A stretch of 64,000 nucleotides of DNA from Primulina eburnea (GCF_022965805.1 NC_133103.1:26003462-26067461), one strand, 5' to 3'; shown: positions 55,035-64,000, numbered from the stretch's first letter. Notes: a model not told the origin generated them from the sequence alone. Made by a program: numbers and translations.

Positions 55035-56129
55035 CTATGACTCTCTCTCTGTCTCATCTGCAGCCTGATCCTGGTTCAGCGCAAAAACCTGACCTTGGGC
55101 ACGAGGTCGAAGATTTGAACTACCCACTGCCTGACCCTGCCTCCTCTGCTGAACAGTCGTCTGAGATCCGGAACCAGATCCTGCTCCACCTCGCAACTGA
55201 GGACAATTCTTCTTGAGATGACCCATCTCTCCGCACTGAAAACAAGCTCCCGCGGCTGATCGGCATTGCTCCGATGGATGGTTCTTCCCACAATGCACAC
55301 AAGAAACCTTATTCTTATCAAAGCGGAAAACACCGCTAGACCGTGATCCAGATCCAGAAGAAGAAGAACCAGATTTCTTGAAAGACTGAGATCGAGGGCT
55401 CAAAGTACTCGGAGGTCGAGAAGAAAGAATAGCCCTACCACGCTGAAGACTGATCTCTGCCTGGCGACACCGGTTCACTAATCCATCATACGAAGTAGGA
55501 TTATCACAGACAGTGACTCGATCAAAAATCTCCTGGTTAAGACCCTGGAGGAAATGGTCATACTTGGCCTCAGAACTGCCACTGATATGAGGGGCAAAGG
55601 GTAACAACTCGAAGAACTTCTGCTGATATTCATCAACAGACATACTCCCCTGCTTAAGATTCAGGAGCTCAATCGTCTTTGCCTGGCGAAGGGCTGGAGG
55701 AAAATACAGCTGCATGAAAGCTGCACGGAAATCGGCCCAAGTCACCCTACCCTGGGACTGGACTATCGGCGCAGAAGTCGATCGCCACCACTTGCGCGCA
55801 CGGCCCTCGAGAAGAAAACTAAGGGTCTCCATCCTCTGCTCCTCGGTGCACTGGAATGCACGGAAACAACTCTCCATGCGCTCTAACCAATCCTCAGCAT
55901 CATCGGGAGTCTCACCGCCGACTAAAGGCTTAGGCCCCATCTGAATGAAACGGTGCAAATCAAAACGCCTAGGACCATCCCGACGATGACGATGTTCACG
56001 ATGACGCCTACGATCGTCCTGGTCACCCCAACGACCTACACTTCCCTGACTACTCTCATCACCAAAGTGGTCAGCCATCGCTACAAGATAGAATAGGGAA
56101 AATGGTAAAATGGTCAACGAAAATCCCAA
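55035..56129 (-). CDS. gag: Element I gag, intact
   Basis: 364 codons from the first ATG (56129); the likelier start is ATG 56078 (MADHFGDESSQGSVGRWGDQ), since the upstream 17 codons look like leader. An arginine/histidine-rich stretch comes first, then the gag core (ETPDDAEDWLERMESCFRAF, ARKWWRST, FMQLYFPPALRQAKTIELLN, FFELLPFAPHIS, FLQGLNQEIFDRV), a serine-rich linker and two knuckles CVHCGKNHPSEQC and CFQCGEMGHLKKNC. The frame ends in a GA repeat (GAGACAGAGAGAGAGTC) where pol would continue in another phase. It could still form particles. Confidence 0.93.
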   Translation of the reverse strand: MGFSLTILPFSLFYLVAMADHFGDESSQGSVGRWGDQDDRRRHREHRHRRDGPRRFDLHRFIQMGPKPLVGGETPDDAEDWLERMESCFRAFQCTEEQRMETLSFLLEGRARKWWRSTSAPIVQSQGRVTWADFRAAFMQLYFPPALRQAKTIELLNLKQGSMSVDEYQQKFFELLPFAPHISGSSEAKYDHFLQGLNQEIFDRVTVCDNPTSYDGLVNRCRQAEISLQRGRAILSSRPPSTLSPRSQSFKKSGSSSSGSGSRSSGVFRFDKNKVSCVHCGKNHPSEQCRSAAGACFQCGEMGHLKKNCPQLRGGAGSGSGSQTTVQQRRQGQAVGSSNLRPRAQGQVFALNQDQAADETERES

Positions 56130-56159
56130 AACAGAATCTATATCCCAAAATCGTAAGCA

Positions 56160-56176
56160 TGCTCTGATACCATAAA
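56160..56176 (-). other. Element I primer-binding site
   Basis: On minus, TGGTATCAGAGCATG follows the LTR edge after a few bases (TTTA). tRNA-iMet type. Confidence 0.9.
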
Positions 56177-57741
56177 TGTAGTGACCCGTTCCAGAATCAC
56201 CTACTAATCAAGAACTAAGCATGCAACTAACTTAATTAATAATAATCAGAGATAACAGCGGAAATATGGCCAACGACAATAGTTATACAACCCAATCGAA
56301 ATCAGAACAACTCACAAATATATTCGGTACAACCATAACGAAATAGAATAGTACTGAAAACTAAACCAACCAGCTACTCACTGACCTCCTCCTGCTCTTC
56401 CTGAGCCATCCAACCTGAGGCCTGCCCCGTGGGAATGGGGTGTCCAAGATAAACAAAACCGAGGACGTGAGCGATAAGAACGCCCAGTACAAAAGCATGA
56501 GTATACAAGCCTATATGAAATGCACATGCTATGATATGATACCAGGGTAGTCAAGAAACAGGAGTAACAAAGGATCTCAAAATGCTCAGTCTAGAGGCGC
56601 CAAGTGGATAGTGCCGCGCGGTACTCCTCTGGGTCACTGCATCCACTACAAGAACAGACGTGGACCTAAAATGTCCCGGATCACCGAAGCCCTCCCGACC
56701 CGTCGGCCACTGTGTACTCTCGGTGTCCATGCGTCCACAAGACAAGATAGGGCTGAGCGGCCCCACAAGATATAGCTTATCTCGAAAGAGATACAGCTCA
56801 ACAGTAAAGGCTATCTCGAAGGAGATACGGCTCAACATGAAATGCAACATGCAGTAATAAACGTGACATAATAGCATGCATCATATGACATATATCAATG
56901 CACCACATAATCATGCAACACATATAAGAATGTATACTCGACCAGGATATCTCGGATAGTACTTTCGTGCCTCTATCACAGCAAGCCTAGCCTTACGCAA
57001 CACCGCTAATCAGGTCTAGAACAAGCCTACGCATCAAAAGCATACCCAATGAACAATACTACCATGCTCAACTAGCAAAACCAGTACTACCAAAGGTTTA
57101 GGGTTTACCTTCGTCCGTCGACAGCCCTTTGATGTCGATTGCCTCGTAACTCAGGCGTCGCTACACTACCAATCCTGGCAGCTCTTGGCTATCGCTCGAC
57201 CGACAACTAACCCTAGAAACCTTCCAAACCTCTCAAAATGAGACACAACTTCAAGAACTTGCCATCCAAAATGAGGAATTCCGAGCACTATTTATAGGCT
57301 ATGTTCGGATCCACCGAACCCACTTCGGAACGTCCGAACTCCTACGTGTCCATCGGCTCTTGACACCTCACGATCGGATCCACCGAACCTACACTTCGGA
57401 ACGTCCGAACTCCCACGTGTCCATCGGCTCTTGACACCTCATGATCGGATCCACCGAACCTACACTTCGGAACGTCCGAACTCCCACGTGTCCATCGGCT
57501 CTTGACACCTCATGATCGGATCCACCGAACTCACTTCGGATCATCCGAACTCCCACGTGTCCATCGGCTCTTGACACCTCATGATCGGATCCACCGAACT
57601 CACTTCGGATCGTCCGAACTCTTCGGTGCTACCGAACCATCTTCGGTCCGTCCGATCATGACCACGGTCAAAATTACACATTAAACCTTCTTAATCACCA
57701 TTAATCCGTTAATTACCCAATTTGGAATTCGGGCTACTACA
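56177..57741 (-). repeat. Element I 5' LTR
   Basis: 1,565 bp, almost identical to the 3' LTR. The palindrome array is at 57303-57655 and the TATA box CTATAAAT at 57290-57297 (minus). Confidence 0.95.
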
Positions 57742-57746
57742 GAGTC

Positions 57747-57996
57747 ACTCTGCTCCTCTCTGTAATAATTCGAGTCATAGTTAGTACGAATATCAAAGGA
57801 ATTCTTAGTATAGAATTCTTATCGTACTATATTCATCCCCTGGTAATCTCAGGTCTGATTCTCACCATTTTCTGGAACTAATCTATGGTAGCTCTGTACT
57901 TGGCCCGCATATCAATATCAGTAATGCAGTTCCAAAATCATAGAACACCAGTACAATACAAGCTACCACACGATCTAACTCGATCTCATTCTCATC
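57747..57996. other. Element H noncoding interior (right of I)
   Basis: About 250 bp continuing the H interior after the GAGTC duplication. No coding signal is seen. Confidence 0.6.
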
Positions 57997-58180
57997 CTAC
58001 TGTAGTATACAAGATCTAACAGAAATCACTGGTACAAGATCTTTTCCCAAAGGAACAGAACCAAATACTACAGTAAATAGGGACTCAACAGATAATGCAT
58101 ACATCAATGCAAGTCTTTCAGAAATAATAGTATGTGAAGCACCGGTATTCCTCAATACATATGCAGGAAAATCAAACAAA
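57997..58180 (-). pseudogene. pol: Element H protease stub with N-T-G active site
   Basis: After the gag stop the protease region continues (AYVLRNTGASHTIISERLAL). The catalytic aspartate of D-T-G is asparagine (AAT for GAT), so the enzyme would be inactive. The domain breaks off near 58000 and nothing recognisable as RT follows. Confidence 0.85.
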
Positions 58181-59290
58181 TCAGTTACCTGCAACATCAT
58201 CATCTGGTGCTTCCTGAGCCTGTTCCTCGGTCAAAGCAAATACTCTGGCCTGCTGTCTAGGAGGCTGGCCAACTGTCTGGCTTCCTCCTGGCCTCTGCTG
58301 TGACTGAGATGGTGCTGGCTGAGATGAAGGAACGGCAACTGATCGGCTACTCCACTGTGCCGCTTGTCCAGATGGTTCAGCTCCCTGGGATCTTTGGGAA
58401 CCCCTCTGTGGACATACTCTGGCAAAATGTCCCTGTTGCTTGCAGAAGTGGCAGCTACCAAGTACTCCTTGGCATTGTTCAGTGGAATGTCTCCCTCCAC
58501 AATTTCCGCAATAAACGCCAGTATAATTCTGCTGAGAACCACTGGAGCTAGAAGAACTGCCGCCAGAATTCTTAAATTGCTTTCCTCTAGCCTTTAGAAA
58601 ATCTTTCTTTCCACTACTGCTACTACCGCCCTCGAATCGGGGAAGTGGTTGCTGTGGTCTCGACACTGGAGGAACAAATTCAGCTCCTCTCTGCCTTATC
58701 AGGCCCGCTTCAGAGCCCTTTGCTCTATTCATGGCATCAGCAAAGTTATTGGGTCGCCCTGTGTTCACCAATGTAAAAATATCGGGATTCAAGCCATTGA
58801 TGAACTGATCAGCAACGGCTTCGTCATTTTCAGACACATGAGGAGCAAACTTCAACAAGGTAGAGAACTTGGTCACATATTCTTCAATGTTCAGCTGACC
58901 CTGTCTCAAATTGGCAAACTCCGCTCCCTTGTCTTTTCTGTACGATATTGGGAAAAATCTCTGATAAAACTCAGTTTTAAATACATCCCAAGTAATAATC
59001 GTACCTCGTTGCTCCAAGGCCCTCTTCATTGTAACCCACCAGCTTTGTGCAACATCAAGCAACTGGTGCCCAATCAATTTAATCCGGCGCTCAGCACTGT
59101 ACTCCAGTGAATCAAACAGCAACTCAATGCTACCTAACCAACTCTCACACTCGACTGATGTCTCAGTACCTTTCAGAGTGGGTGGTTTGAATGACTGAAA
59201 CCTCTTCAGCAAGGTTTCCATTGGAGTCGGTGTTACATCCATTGGAGGGTTCGATGTACTACCCTGTTCTGGAATTCGTCTAGGAGGCAT
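58181..59290 (-). CDS. gag: Element H gag, intact
   Basis: 369 codons, MPPRRIPEQGSTSNPPMDVT, co-linear with gag of C but without its lesions. Core: ETSVECESWLGSIELLFDSL, VAQSWWVTMKRA, FYQRFFPISYRKDKGAEFAN, TKFSTLLKFAPHVSE, FINGLNPDIFTLV. Two knuckles CGNCGGRHSTEQC and CHFCKQQGHFARVC follow, then the Q/S-rich linker to [17 protein letters not shown]. It stops at TGA after VAGN, where C has a cysteine codon (TGT) and continues into protease. It is probably still able to make capsid. Confidence 0.93.
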   Translation of the reverse strand: MPPRRIPEQGSTSNPPMDVTPTPMETLLKRFQSFKPPTLKGTETSVECESWLGSIELLFDSLEYSAERRIKLIGHQLLDVAQSWWVTMKRALEQRGTIITWDVFKTEFYQRFFPISYRKDKGAEFANLRQGQLNIEEYVTKFSTLLKFAPHVSENDEAVADQFINGLNPDIFTLVNTGRPNNFADAMNRAKGSEAGLIRQRGAEFVPPVSRPQQPLPRFEGGSSSSGKKDFLKARGKQFKNSGGSSSSSSGSQQNYTGVYCGNCGGRHSTEQCQGVLGSCHFCKQQGHFARVCPQRGSQRSQGAEPSGQAAQWSSRSVAVPSSQPAPSQSQQRPGGSQTVGQPPRQQARVFALTEEQAQEAPDDDVAGN

Positions 59291-59573
59291 ATCTGAAACT
59301 CAAAAGGATTAGTAACACAATCCAACACATCTGTTTCAATTCAATCTCTCCTCCGATCATCTTACTGCTGATCGAAAATCAGTTCAGATTCGTTCCCAAT
59401 AATACATATTACAGAATCAAATCAGATAAGTCAAGTAACATGTATTATATGAAGCAGTAAAGAATGCTAGCAATCATACGCAAGGAAAGAAACACATTCT
59501 ACCCCGCTCACTAGCTTCTATCTCAATCTTAAGAATCTACAGTTCTAGTACCTATGGCTCTGATACCACCTGT
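59291..59573 (-). other. Element H 5' leader and primer-binding site
   Basis: TGGTATCAGAGCC (minus) at 59556-59568, spacer ACAGG to the LTR as in C, and an AT-rich leader of about 265 bp to the gag start. Confidence 0.92.
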
Positions 59574-61698
59574 TGTGGGGACCCGGACGCTAATCAAGTT
59601 CTTAATCATGTTTGGGACTAATTAATCAATTATAAAACAGGGTCTAAATTTTTTTTTCAAATACAAAGCGGAAACGTAATGTAATTTACTCAAATTACAT
59701 ATTAAATATGAACATACAAATCTTGCGTTATCTACAAGAATCCAACTAGGTTCAACTACATATCAGTGCTGAATCCTATGTTGCTCCGAAGCCCGGATCT
59801 CCACGCTATCTAATCTTCTCTCATCCTCTTCTTGACCCTGATCCAGCCCCACCTGTTGTCATGCACACATACAAAACAAGACAACAGCCGGATAACTCCG
59901 GTGAGATATAAATATCCCAGTATAAACAATGTAAACATGCAGTCATATAAAAGCTAAACGAAAGCATATAAGAAGTATTCATAACATGTCTCAAATCAGA
60001 AACATAAATTCATATCAAACATTCAATAATCATGAATGGCATAAACAATGTAAATCAACATGTCATATCAGACTCAACTCAACCGACGCGTCGTCTCAGA
60101 CTCGACTCCACTGACGCGTCGTCTCAGACTCGACTCAACTCTATCCTAGGGATCTCGATGTCTGAATATAGGTATTATATTGAATCTCAGTCGATAGGAA
60201 TGAATCAATCCCTAAACGGCATCGATATAATTCATATATCAGTGTCTGGGCGAATCAGCCGCAGAATTGACGACTCAGTCAATAACCCGACGAATCAGCC
60301 GGTAATTAGGCGAATCAGCCCATAATCAGACAACTCAGCCTGTAATTAAGCGAATCAGCTTATGTTTAGACAAATCAGTCAATCACCAGACGAATCAGCC
60401 GGTGACTAGGCGAATCAGCCGATAATAAGACGAATCAGTCAATAACCCGACGAATCAGCCGGTGACTAGGCGAATCAGCCTATGACTCAACGACTCAGTA
60501 ATCAATACATACAGTCAGTATCTAAGCAAATCAGTCAATGACTAGCGAATCAGTAGTCATTACATGCAGTAGCTATAAATCAATAGGCTACAAATATCAA
60601 TCTTATCACACAGTAGCTATAAATCAATAGACTACAATCATAAGTCTGATCAATTGCAAATATCAATGCAATAAGTAAAAGTATGTGATTTAGGGAAACT
60701 CGAGTCAAACCTCACTCGAGTTGTGCAATCCCAACTCAACATTAATTTATACCTTTCTTTCTGATACTCTGGCTCTGTCGAAGTCTCGAACCCCAAGCTT
60801 GTCAATACTCAGTCTGACAACAACAATATTGAGGGTATGGTATCAATACACCACTCAATCAATACTGGATACAAACAGAATTCAATCAAATTCTGTTTCA
60901 ACAACATAACATCATAATCTTAATATATCCAGCCCTATCATATCAGTCAGATATCAATTCTAATATCCCATAATCGATCACCACTCAATCTGGATATCAA
61001 TTCTTATTCAATCTTATTCTGAAATCATAACAAGTTCATATTCAGTCCGTTTCTTAATCTGACTTCGATTCTACGCTGTCTAACATGTTAAGAACAACAT
61101 ATATGACGTGTATTCAATTCTAACAACATCATAATTTCAAGACATGTCAAAACGTAGTAAAACTTACGTCCTTGTGTAGCTCTAGTCGAGAGGAACTCAG
61201 AACTGAAGTCGGATTCGAATTCTGCTACACGGTTTCTTCGTAAATTCAGTTCCAACGCAAAGAGGAAAGTGTCTCTCTCTAAGCTGTCGATTTCCCTTGG
61301 AAAACTGAGAGGAAGACACGATTTCCCTTCCTATATATACTACATGCATGTACAGAAACGTGGCATAATTTCCGCATTGCACATCACACCGCGGGTGCGG
61401 TCCCTGCAGCACCACGGGTGCGCTTCAGTCTCGGCAATTCTATCTAAAATGCACAATTCATGACCGCGGGTGCGGCTCTTCCAATACATGCGGTCTTGCT
61501 TCGCCCAAAATTCCTACCCTACTGGACTTACACCGCGGGTGCGGTGTAAACAAGGGCGCGGGTGCAGTCTTGCACGTTCTGAAAAATTATATTTTGCTCC
61601 GAGCAACATCCCATAATCTTATCTGATCAATTCTACAAGTCTTGGGATATTTCAGTAATCTTGTCTGATCAATTCTACGACAATTCTGGGGCATTACA
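59574..61698 (-). repeat. Element H 5' LTR
   Basis: 2,125 bp, similar to the 3' LTR with scattered substitutions. It has one more GACGAATCAGCC-type unit (near 60370) and about 55 bp fewer in the ACCGCGGGTGCG array (contraction near 61486). The array is at 61384-61575, TATA-like box at about 61331-61340. Target duplication AAGAG at 61699-61703. Confidence 0.92.
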
Positions 61699-61703
61699 AA
61701 GAG

Positions 61704-62282
61704 ATCAAGCTGATTTTTGAAAAAGTGGTAGGTGTTAGTAGGAAAGACTGGTCAGTAAGGTTAGACGATTCTCTTTGGGCATATAGGACAGCTTTTAAAA
61801 CACCTATAGGTACTACACCATATAGGTTATTATTTGGTAAAGCATGTCATTTACCTGTAGAGTTAGAGCATCGAGGGTACTGGGCCACAAAAGCATGGAA
61901 CTTTAATTTTACTGATGCAGGTGAACGACGTCTGCTGCAACTGGATCAGTTGGAGGAATTCCGGAACCTGGCATATTATCTTGCACTGTCATACAAGGAG
62001 AAAACAAAGAAGGCTCATGACAAGCGGATCGTCGAGAGGGAATTCAAGGAAAGTGAAAACGTCCTGCTCTACAACTCCCGGTTGCGACTATTTCTCGGAA
62101 ATTTGAAGTCGCGATGGTCTGGTCCATTCATGATTTCCAAAGTTTACCCATCGGGAGCTGTAGAATTGCAAGCCGGCAAGGATGGGACATTTACGGTCAA
62201 TGTCCAGCGCCTAAAGCACTATATGAGTGGCATGATGGAGCCACCACTTGGAATCACCCGGTTCCAAGACAATCCGAACTGA
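61704..62282 (+). pseudogene. pol: Element J integrase, C-terminal half
   Basis: Open to its natural stop: [80 protein letters not shown], then [20 protein letters not shown] and [12 protein letters not shown]. These are signature blocks of Athila/Tat integrases. The N-terminal side is cut off by H, G and earlier events, leaving S-N-R-E at 49078-49089. The catalytic core is not in the window. Confidence 0.93.
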
Positions 62283-62868
62283 GACTGACCGAAAGTCAAG
62301 CTCTCGACTATAAATTGAGAACTACATCTCTTTCCTTTATCTTGCATTTTCTTCGATATTTTGTTTATGTTAGTTATGTCCTATTTATTTTTATTGGTTT
62401 GTTTTGATTTAAAAAAAAACAAAAAACAAAAAAAAACAAAAAAACAAAAAGGGGTGTCAATTTTTCAGAGAGCTCGGCGCTCGAGCGGTCATTTTCTATT
62501 GCTCGAGCGCGACAACGTATTTCAAAAATTTCCCGAGAGCTCGGCGCTCGGGCGGTAATTTTCTACCGCTCGAGCGCGAACACTCATTTCGCAAAACAGA
62601 ATTCCAGAGAACCAGGCGCTCGAGCGGTAATTTTCTACTGCTCGAGCGCTTCTGCTATTAAAATCACGAACCACCTTCCCCCTTTCTCATTCTGAAATCC
62701 CCCAAATCCCTAACAACCCCTCTCACCTTCTTTTCGATTTTCTTCTGCAGGAGCTTCGATCCCTACTCAAATTCCCAGCAAGGTGGAACAATCTTCTTAG
62801 GGAAACAAGAATCTTCATCACTCCTGTCGACTTCTCCGATTCAAGGCACCATCTCCATCAACACCCCC
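62283..62868 (+). other. Element J spacer with A-rich tract and hairpin array
   Basis: An A-rich run (62410-62450) is followed by three hairpin units GCGCTCGAGCGGTAATTTTC...TACCGCTCGAGCGC (62471-62652). Then comes a pyrimidine-rich leader with a good splice-acceptor shape (TTTTCTTCTGCAG|GAGC, about 62735-62755) before the ATG at 62869. It may be an internal promoter region or the acceptor of a spliced message. Confidence 0.65.
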
Positions 62869-63963
62869 ATGGCTACCAAGAAACAAGGATGTAATCCCGG
62901 TTCCTTCTCTTCATCTTCATCCTTTGATAGACATTGTTTTGTGAGTGAGGCGGCTAGGGCTAGATACGATCATGCTAAGATTCACAGAAACCCTATAGCC
63001 GAGAGGGGATTCCGTAGACAATTTGAGGATAGACATCTAGGGCCTCTTGTGTATTTGGAACAGGGTGGATGGGAACAATTTGAGACTCAACCCAAGGCGG
63101 CGGTAGTTTCAGTTGTTAGAGAATTCTATGTGAATGCGGCGGAAGGGAAAGATGGTAGGGTCTTTGTTAGAGGTCGACTAGTCCCGTATGACTCTGTTAC
63201 GATCAACGCACTATTAGAAACGGCAGAAGTGGATGATGCTCAATTCGAGGCATTGGGCGCCGACCCTGATTATGATATGATCCTCGCAGAGCTGTGCCAT
63301 CCGGACGCGATATGGAACCGTTGGGCGGACCGCCAAGCTGCTTTGACGAGAAGTATTTGAAAGAGGGAATTGCCCTTTGGTATCTATTATATTTGTGGCC
63401 CGAAGGATGATGCCGGTCTCGCATAAGAGCGAGGTGCAAAAAGAGCGGGCGGTACTCCTGTATGCTTTGACTGCTGGATACAACATAAATGTGGGCAATA
63501 AATTTTCAGATCATGTTGAGTGCTCACAATAGTAATGTCGATCTCTTCATTCCCACCATCAGAATAGGAGTGGTTGCAGCCGATGAAGGCTATTTGTGTA
63601 GATGAATTACAGCAGAAGAGGGCAAAACGACACGTCGACTTCCCCACTCAGGAGGAGGAGGCAAGTGGATCAAGCACTGTCATCCCTCGTCACCCACAAC
63701 CCCGCAGGCGCACTCAGAACGAAAAAATGGATGGGAGCCTTGCCTTCATGGCTCATTAGGAGCAGGTCAGCGTCAAGGTTGCGACACATCTTGCCTATCT
63801 CGACTCCATGATGCACACTATGCTCATCTACGGGGGCGTAGATCCAGGGACCATACCACCACTTCCGCCGTTCATTCCTCCCTACCAGTTTCAGCATGAC
63901 TATTTTCCGCAAGGGGATGCCACCGGAGTGCCACCATCGGAGCACGATGAGGAGGAGCCTTGA
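62869..63963 (+). pseudogene. Element J downstream ORF (putative plant transposon protein; env-position)
   Basis: The open part 62869-63360 gives MATKKQGCNPGSFSSSSSFD, FVSEAARARYDHAKIHRNPI, VVREFYVNAAEGKDGRVFVR, RGRLVPYDSVTINALLE, as in the putative plant transposon protein domain found after pol in Athila/Tat elements. A frameshift near 63360 leads to RRMMPVSHKSEVQKERAVLL and INVGNKFSDHV, stop 63529. Another frame continues with IPTIRIGVVAADE and KRAKRHVDFPTQEEEASGSS, a TAG near 63759, and a tail ending EHDEEEP, TGA 63961-63963. No membrane segment is evident, so an envelope role is not supported. Confidence 0.75.
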
Positions 63964-64000
63964 TCAGGGGAGTTCATTGTTTCCCCTTTCTTTGTATTTT

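Larger units (their letters stand above)
52757..57741 (-). mobile_element. Element I: very young gag-bearing deletion derivative
   Basis: LTRs 52757-54322 and 56177-57741 flank a 1,854-bp interior with PBS, gag and a protease/RT remnant. The duplication GAGTC is perfect (52752-52756, 57742-57746). By eye the LTRs differ by one substitution (A/G near 53550 and 56968) and one single-base indel (near 52859), pointing to a very recent insertion. LTR ends are TGTAGTAGCCC...GGTCACTACA on minus. Confidence 0.96.
49090..61698 (-). mobile_element. Element H: non-autonomous chromovirus with gag, no pol
   Basis: LTRs of 2,153 bp (49090-51242) and 2,125 bp (59574-61698) flank PBS, an open gag, a protease stub with altered active site and about 1.7 kb without recognisable pol. 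Element I (4,985 bp) lies inside. Length without I is about 7.6 kb. LTR ends (TGTAATGCCC...GTCCCCACA), primer spacer and gag start match C, so C-type proteins are the natural helper. Confidence 0.9.
61704..64000 (+). mobile_element. Element J: Athila/Tat-type gypsy, 3' part
   Basis: Integrase C-terminal half, an A-rich and hairpin-bearing spacer, and a downstream ORF of the plant-transposon-protein type. The 3' LTR must lie beyond 64000. Non-chromovirus: no chromodomain follows the integrase. Confidence 0.85.

Noticed and set aside
62869..63360. Envelope glycoprotein gene
   Set aside because: No signal peptide or membrane segment visible. Sequence fits the plant transposon protein domain instead.

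Overview
The window is plant nuclear DNA, most likely from a eudicot, and consists almost entirely of nested transposable elements. I recognise no ordinary host gene, rRNA or tRNA gene. The evidence is plant-type Ty3/gypsy chromovirus gag-pol genes primed by initiator-Met tRNA (TGGTATCAGAGC), an Athila/Tat-type integrase followed by a plant-transposon-protein ORF, a CACTA (En/Spm) remnant, tRNA-derived SINEs, and TA-rich LTRs with CpG-dense patches. This looks like pericentromeric or otherwise repeat-rich chromatin. All alignments and boundaries were made by eye.

Layout, left to right. A (1-4953, minus) is a broken Tekay/Del-like chromovirus cut by the window edge. B (4954-7253, minus) is the 5' LTR and gag of a second gypsy family. 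A D-type LTR piece (7254-8657) is followed by a CACTA 3' half (8658-12401) with three SINEs in an intron. D (12402-31632, plus) is an old chromovirus. Its 5' LTR hosts the near-intact chromovirus C (13034-21362, duplication CCCCT) and a copia-like solo LTR (22101-24150, duplication CCCAT). Its gag-pol boundary holds an intron-like segment hosting a Tat-like solo LTR (26419-27916, duplication GTTAG). E (31633-36676, plus) is a 5'-truncated C relative. F (36677-43861, minus) sits head-on inside its own relative G (43862-49075, plus), making a large natural inverted repeat. J is an Athila/Tat element of which 14 bp remain at 49076-49089 and the 3' part lies at 61704-64000. It is split by H (49090-61698, minus; duplication GAGAG/AAGAG), a gag-bearing element without pol, which is itself split by I (52757-57741, minus; duplication GAGTC), a very young gag-bearing deletion derivative.

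Only C keeps uninterrupted RT, RNase H, integrase and chromodomain. H and I keep gag but lack an enzyme set, so they probably moved with proteins supplied in trans. H shares LTR end, PBS spacing and gag type with C.

The most unusual signals are structural. (1) Six gypsy LTR families plus an internal segment of J carry arrays of short CpG-dense palindromes. In the LTRs each array lies just upstream of a TATA-like box. The same motif occurs in otherwise unrelated LTR families. (2) All seven visible element 3' ends carry a 7-bp-stem, 4-nt-loop hairpin just before the polypurine tract, with covarying stem pairs. (3) A 211-bp GT...AG segment separates gag from protease in D. (4) Young gag-only derivatives are nested in each other.
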